DNA from: Bacillota bacterium
Lineage (GTDB): Bacteria > Bacillota > Clostridia > Christensenellales > Christensenellaceae
Length of the DNA: 16,823 bases
Assembly (NCBI GenBank): GCA_023393165.1
Contig: JAEWMJ010000037.1
Span: forward strand, 1 to 16,823
Reading direction: 5' to 3'
Part shown: piece after piece, positions 13,173-16,823 of the stretch
Layout of the letters: each line of letters begins with the position of its first letter
Position numbering within the stretch: the stretch's first letter is position 1
Program-made: the position numbers and the translations under genes
The notes under the pieces: generated by a model
What the model was told of the DNA's origin: nothing
Database searches by the model: none
What the model saw: only the letters and a program-made list of their open reading frames with translations

Positions 13173-13810
13173 CTTAACTACCTCAGATTTTATAAGATAT
13201 TCCCTATACGGTTTTTACCTCTAATGCGCACTTTGCCATTTCGAAGACAGGGATTGGTTTTTTCCACATTTGTATTAACGTACCATAATTTTATTAAAAT
13301 ATTGTAAACATTCTAAAAACTTTGTAGACACAATAAGACGAATACACGGGTTAAAAACTAATATCACAAAACAGACAATACTTAAACAATGTTTAATTAT
13401 AAATGTAAAGAACTTTCCTGGACCGCCGGCCGCACGTATATCAAAAAAATTAAAAAAACCTTCTTAAAGGTTTTTAGATAATTTGTTTATTTGGAGTATA
13501 CCGAATGTAGTTGATTATGAAAAAAGCATATGCTTTATACTCGCTCCCAAAAGCCATTTTGATCATCTGCGTCAACTTTACCGAATGAAGCGGATAAATT
13601 TCCGAAGGCCGCTAAAAGGCCCAAATACGCTGAGGAGAGCGGAGCCGACCGCCGCCAGTGGTGGAAAAAGGAAGGCGAACGCTCACTGAACGCGAGATGA
13701 ATACAAGCGCTAATCTCCAAAGAATACCTTACGCGCAGTATGAATCCGCTGTGAAGTGGGAAGGGCGGAAAAATAACACAGTAGTTGGGCATTATCAGCG
13801 GCCTGAAGGT
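13173..13810. other. 638-bp stretch without a supported gene
   Basis: The half next to the kinase (13173-13480) is AT-rich and probably holds its promoter. The other half (13480-13810) is more GC-rich and has short open frames on both strands, among them a 45-codon plus-strand frame from an ATG at 13697 and a stop-to-stop frame reading ADKFPKAAKRPKYAEESG near 13575. None has a ribosome binding site or a recognisable protein, so this may be decayed coding sequence. A bidirectional terminator lies at 13454-13475. Confidence 0.5.
13454..13475. terminator. bidirectional intrinsic terminator
   Basis: AAAAACCTT (13454-13462), loop CTTA, AAGGTTTTT (13467-13475). T-runs exist on both strands and are longest on the minus strand (TTTTTTTAATTTTTTT), so it best ends transcripts arriving from the hxlR side. 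Confidence 0.7.
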
Positions 13811-14155
13811 TTAGCCCCACTTTGCTCCCCATAATTTCATAGCCTTAATAATAGGCATCAGGCTCACGCCTTTTTCCGTAAGGGAATATTCCACGGTCGG
13901 GGGCACGGTGGCGTAAGCCGTTCTTTTGATCACATTTTTTGTTTCCAGTTCCTTTAAACGGACGGAAAGCGTTTTGGGGCTGACTCCCGCCAGGGATTTC
14001 CGCAGCTCCCCAAACCTTCTTGTACCTTCCGAGAGATCGCGTATAATTAAAAACGTCCATTTGCCGTCCAAAACATCCAGCGCTTTTTCTATGGAGCATT
14101 CCACTCCTTCGGGACAATCGCATTTCTTCGCTTCCGCATCCATATAATTTTCCAT
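13811..14155 (-). CDS. HxlR-family winged-helix regulator
   Basis: The 114-residue protein matches the HxlR (DUF24) family: CSIEKALDVLDGKWTFLIIRDL, then GTRRFGELRKSLAGVSPKTLSVRLKELE as the recognition helix region, and YSLTEKGVSLMPI in the wing. The N-terminus holds three cysteines, Cys12, Cys14 and the family-conserved Cys20. Members such as YodB and HypR use this cysteine to sense quinones, aldehydes or other electrophiles. The start at 14155 follows GGGGAG by 7 bases. It is divergent from the alcohol dehydrogenase/aldo-keto reductase operon, with overlapping promoters and TGTAACT repeats between, so it likely controls that operon and itself. Confidence 0.93.
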   Translation of the reverse strand: MENYMDAEAKKCDCPEGVECSIEKALDVLDGKWTFLIIRDLSEGTRRFGELRKSLAGVSPKTLSVRLKELETKNVIKRTAYATVPPTVEYSLTEKGVSLMPIIKAMKLWGAKWG

Positions 14156-14167
14156 ATTGTTCTCCCC

Positions 14168-14253
14168 TGTAACTTCAAAAAGTATCTTTTTTGTAACTAT
14201 ATGACATACATGTAACTACTTTTCATAATATACCATCATTGCTATAATTTCAA
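14168..14253. promoter_or_regulatory. overlapping divergent promoters and TGTAACT operator repeats
   Basis: For hxlR (minus): TTGAAA (14253-14248), 17 bases, TATTAT (14230-14225). For the dehydrogenase (plus): TTTTCA (14220-14225), 17 bases, TATAAT (14243-14248). The -10 of each overlaps or abuts the -35 of the other. Three direct repeats TGTAACT start at 14168, 14192 and 14211, the last touching the plus-strand -35. HxlR proteins often bind GTAAC/GTTAC-type sites, so these are candidate operators. Confidence 0.6.
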
Positions 14254-14365
14254 CAGGACATATCGTCCGGTTTTAGGGAACGAACCGGCCAACCGGTTTA
14301 TTTTGCGCGAAACCAGCATAGAATAGCCCGGTGATAATTTTTTAAATTTAATTGAAAGGTGGCAT

Positions 14366-15547
14366 ATGATGATTCAGTTTGATTATTTTATTCCAACAAA
14401 GATCCTGTTCGGCGCGGGAAAGCTTGCGGAGCTTGCAAGCGTCAGCCTGCCCGGCAAAAAGGCGTTAATCGTGATTTCGCAGGGTGCTTCCATGAAGAAA
14501 TTCGGATATCTTGAAAAGGTGATATCGTTATTGAAGCAAAACAACACCGACAGCGTGGTATTTGACAAGATACTTCCCAACCCTATCAAGGAACATGTGA
14601 TGGAAGGCGCGGAACTGGCCAAAAAAGAAGGCTGCGATTTCATATTGGGCCTGGGCGGAGGCAGCAGCATAGACTCGGCCAAAAGCATCGCCGTTATGGC
14701 TGCCAATCCCGGCGATTACTGGGACTATATTTCCGGCGGTTCGGGCGGCGGAAAACCCGTGCGCGCGAGGCCCCTGCCTGTCGTCGCCATAACGACCACC
14801 GCGGGTACCGGCACGGAAGCGGATCCCTGGACGGTAATTACCAACGGGAACGAAAAAATCGGTTTCGGCATGATCCCGGATACAATGCCCGTCCTGGCGA
14901 TTGTCGATCCGGAGCTGATGACGTCCGTTCCGCCCAAATTGACGGCTTACCAGGGGTTTGACGCCCTTTTCCATTCAACCGAAGGCTACATCTCCAAAAC
15001 CGCCAATCCGGTAAGCGACCTTTATGCGCTGAAAAGCATATCCCTGATATTCAAAAGCCTTGCGAGAGCCGTACGCGACGGCGGAGACCTTAAAGCGCGC
15101 GAGGACGTGGCGCTCGCAAACACGCTTTCGGGCATGGTTGAGTCCACATCTTCCTGCACGTCCGAACATTCGATGGAGCATGCCCTTTCCGCCCATCACA
15201 GCGACCTGGCGCACGGCGCGGGCCTGATCATGCTTTCGGAAGCCTATTACAGTTTCTTTGCGTCAAAGGCGCCCGAAAGGTTCGCGGATATGGCAAGAGC
15301 CGCGGGCGTAAACGTGGACGCGCTCCCCGAGAACGAACGGGCGATGTCGTTTGTTGACGCGCTTGTCCGGCTCCAAAAAGACTGCGGCGTGGACGGACTT
15401 AAAATGTCGGATTACGGGATCCAAAAATCAGATATTCCGATGCTCGTAAAGAATGCGCGCGACACCATGGGCGGCCTATTTGCATGTGATCCCTGCGCGC
15501 TGTCGGACAATGATGTTGAAGCGATTATGAAGGCAGCCTATAAATAA
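14366..15547 (+). CDS. iron-containing alcohol dehydrogenase (group III, butanol dehydrogenase-like)
   Basis: The 393-residue protein is full length for the Fe-ADH family (PF00465). It has the nucleotide-binding GLGGGSSIDSAKSIAV (about 95-110), the TTTAGTGTEADPWTVIT segment and metal ligands Asp199, His203 (GFDALFHSTEGY), His268 (SEHSMEHAL) and His283 (LAHGAGLIML). The reaction is NAD(P)H-linked reduction of an aldehyde to an alcohol or the reverse; the exact substrate is not readable. AAAGGTGG lies 3 bases before the first ATG (14366) and 6 before the second (14369), so translation may begin at the latter. It is the first gene of an operon with the aldo/keto reductase, divergent from hxlR. 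Confidence 0.93.
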   Translation: MMIQFDYFIPTKILFGAGKLAELASVSLPGKKALIVISQGASMKKFGYLEKVISLLKQNNTDSVVFDKILPNPIKEHVMEGAELAKKEGCDFILGLGGGSSIDSAKSIAVMAANPGDYWDYISGGSGGGKPVRARPLPVVAITTTAGTGTEADPWTVITNGNEKIGFGMIPDTMPVLAIVDPELMTSVPPKLTAYQGFDALFHSTEGYISKTANPVSDLYALKSISLIFKSLARAVRDGGDLKAREDVALANTLSGMVESTSSCTSEHSMEHALSAHHSDLAHGAGLIMLSEAYYSFFASKAPERFADMARAAGVNVDALPENERAMSFVDALVRLQKDCGVDGLKMSDYGIQKSDIPMLVKNARDTMGGLFACDPCALSDNDVEAIMKAAYK

Positions 15548-15593
15548 AAGGGCAGCTTATAATAAATATGAAATAAGGAAACGAGGCACGAAA

Positions 15594-16517
15594 ATGAGAA
15601 AAATAAATATAGGAAACGGCGAGATCATCGCCTCAGAAGTATCGCTGGGCTGCATGCGCATGGCGGACCTTTCTGTAAAAGACGCCGCGCGGGTAATCAA
15701 TACTTCCCTGGAAAACGGCATAGATTTTTTCGACCACGCGGATGTATACGGCGGCGGCAAATCGGAAGAAATATTTGCGCAGGCAATAGACATGAAACCG
15801 GCGGTACGTGAAAAGATATTTCTCCAATCAAAATGCGGCATACGCTTAAACCCCGTTTATTATGATTTTTCCAAAGAACACATATTGGAAGCGGTGGAGG
15901 GCAGCTTAAAACGCCTCAAAACCGACTATCTGGATGTGCTCCTTTTGCACAGGCCGGACGCGCTGGTGGAACCCGAAGAAGTAGCGGAGGCGTTCACAGC
16001 GCTGCACTCCAGCGGCAAGGTGAAGTATTTTGGGGTAAGCAACCAGAACCCCATGCAGATCGAGCTTTTAAAACGGTATCTGAACCAGAAAATCATCGTC
16101 AACCAACTGCAATTAAGCCTGACCAATACCGGCATGATCGACGCGGGGCTGACGGTAAACATGCAATGGGACCAGTCGGTAGACAGGGACGGCAGCATAC
16201 TGGACTACTGCCGCTTAAACGACATAACCATTCAGGCCTGGTCGCCTTTCCAGTACGGCTTCTTTGACGGCGTGTTTCTGGGCAGCGACAAATACCCCAA
16301 GCTGAATCAGGTAATAGACAGGATCTCGGCCAAATACGGCGTTCCGGACACGGCGGTCGCGGTCGCCTGGATCTCGCGCCACCCGGCCCATATCCAAACC
16401 ATCATCGGCACAATGAATCCCTCGCGCGTGAAGGACGTTTGCCGGGAATCCGAGGTTACATTGACAAAGCAGGAATGGTACGAACTTTATCTTTCGGCGG
16501 GAAACATGCTGCCCTAA
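15594..16517 (+). CDS. aldo/keto reductase (YdhF-like)
   Basis: The 307-residue protein is a complete (beta/alpha)8 aldo/keto reductase. The catalytic tetrad is visible as Asp47, Tyr52 (FFDHADVYGGG), Lys80 (LQSKCGI) and His119 (LLLHRPD). The family segments LKRLKTDYLDVLLLHRPD, GKVKYFGVSN and the cofactor-binding end VAWISRHPAHIQTIIGT are kept. The sequence resembles the E. coli YdhF oxidoreductase subgroup. It reduces carbonyls with NADPH; the substrate is unknown. The start follows ACGAGG by about 7 bases and is 46 bp after the dehydrogenase stop, so the two are co-transcribed and end at a terminator at 16614-16650. Confidence 0.93.
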   Translation: MRKINIGNGEIIASEVSLGCMRMADLSVKDAARVINTSLENGIDFFDHADVYGGGKSEEIFAQAIDMKPAVREKIFLQSKCGIRLNPVYYDFSKEHILEAVEGSLKRLKTDYLDVLLLHRPDALVEPEEVAEAFTALHSSGKVKYFGVSNQNPMQIELLKRYLNQKIIVNQLQLSLTNTGMIDAGLTVNMQWDQSVDRDGSILDYCRLNDITIQAWSPFQYGFFDGVFLGSDKYPKLNQVIDRISAKYGVPDTAVAVAWISRHPAHIQTIIGTMNPSRVKDVCRESEVTLTKQEWYELYLSAGNMLP

Positions 16518-16613
16518 ATGGAATTGTCAGATATAAAAAATACCATGTTTGGGTGGGCATCCGTAAAACAGCATTTCAAAAAATTATGGATAGCCGGAAA
16601 AAGGATTGTAACG

Positions 16614-16650
16614 AAAAGCAAGGGAATTTACAGAATAACCCTTGCTTTTT
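16614..16650 (+). terminator. intrinsic terminator of the dehydrogenase operon
   Basis: AAAAGCAAGGG (16614-16624) pairs with CCCTTGCTTTT (16639-16649), loop of 14 nt, with the T-run at the 3' side of the stem. It lies 97 bp after the aldo/keto reductase stop. Confidence 0.8.
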
Positions 16651-16789
16651 GTTCTTAATAATCTCGCTGGCAAGTTGGATTTTATCGGCTAACCGAGGGG
16701 CGATGTGGGCAGACTGTGTCAAAAGTCAGGAAATATCGCCGTAAAAAATGGTATAATGAACCTAATAAAATATCGTGGGAGTTTGGAGA

Positions 16790-16823
16790 ATGGAATTCAT
16801 CAGCGGAGAATCACGCAATCAAA
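16790..16823 (+). CDS. start of an IS1182-type transposase (partial)
   Basis: ATG at 16790 follows TTGGAG and opens MEFISGESRNQ, which resembles the N-terminus of IS1182-family transposases (type xFIxGExRxQ). Only 11 codons are inside the window. Upstream, AGACTGTGTCAAAAG (16711-16725) resembles a terminal repeat of such elements, and TATAAT (16752-16757) could be the promoter -10. The element boundary is therefore probably near 16709. Confidence 0.5.
   Translation, partial: MEFISGESRNQ

Noticed and set aside
13697..13834. 45-codon plus-strand frame (MNTSANLQRIPYAQYES...)
   Set aside because: There is no ribosome binding site, and it runs into the 3' end of hxlR on the other strand.

Overview
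The window reads as chromosome from an endospore-forming member of the Firmicutes, most likely an anaerobic clostridial lineage. This rests on SpoVB, CotF-type coat proteins, promoters that resemble sporulation sigma-factor sites, Gram-positive Shine-Dalgarno sequences, the MocR-type regulator PdxR beside pdxST, a QueT transporter with a preQ1-I-like riboswitch, and PIN-PhoH and HxlR proteins. Species cannot be named from the sequence. Insertion sequences touch both ends: the last codons of an IS30-type transposase at 2-112, and the first codons of an apparent IS1182-type transposase at 16790.

Region 1 (about 130-4340) is sporulation and cell envelope. Four small genes lie on the minus strand: a Gly/Phe/Arg repeat protein, two CotF-like coat proteins in one operon, and a 62-residue unknown. 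Three promoters there resemble SigK, SigE and SigG sites respectively. On the plus strand follow spoVB (flippase family) and a two-domain NlpC/P60-type cell-wall hydrolase. Region 2 (4364-7373) is vitamin B6 synthesis: divergent pdxR, then pdxS and pdxT, with overlapping divergent promoters and a repeated CTGATA-type operator.

Region 3 (7434-8582, minus) is an AT-rich cassette and the most interesting part. An RlmA/TlrB-type 23S rRNA guanine methyltransferase is preceded by a complete leader: promoter, strong ribosome binding site, the nine-codon leader peptide MGIEFRRLR ending in the Arg-Leu-Arg macrolide-arrest motif, then an intrinsic terminator and the gene. This looks like a macrolide-sensing transcription attenuator driving a methyltransferase of the macrolide site.

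Region 4 (8655-9852, minus) is queuosine-precursor salvage: a preQ1-I-like aptamer and a terminator control queT-queF. Region 5 (about 9950-11554, plus) starts with a transcription unit that has no gene but ends in a strong terminator (a small RNA or a riboswitch-like leader), followed by a PIN-PhoH ATPase. Region 6 (11751-16650) holds an orphan sensor histidine kinase (minus), a gene-free stretch, and an HxlR regulator divergent from an iron alcohol dehydrogenase and aldo/keto reductase operon, which looks like a carbonyl or electrophile response module.

All calls come from reading the sequence by eye. No database search, covariance model or fold calculation was run.
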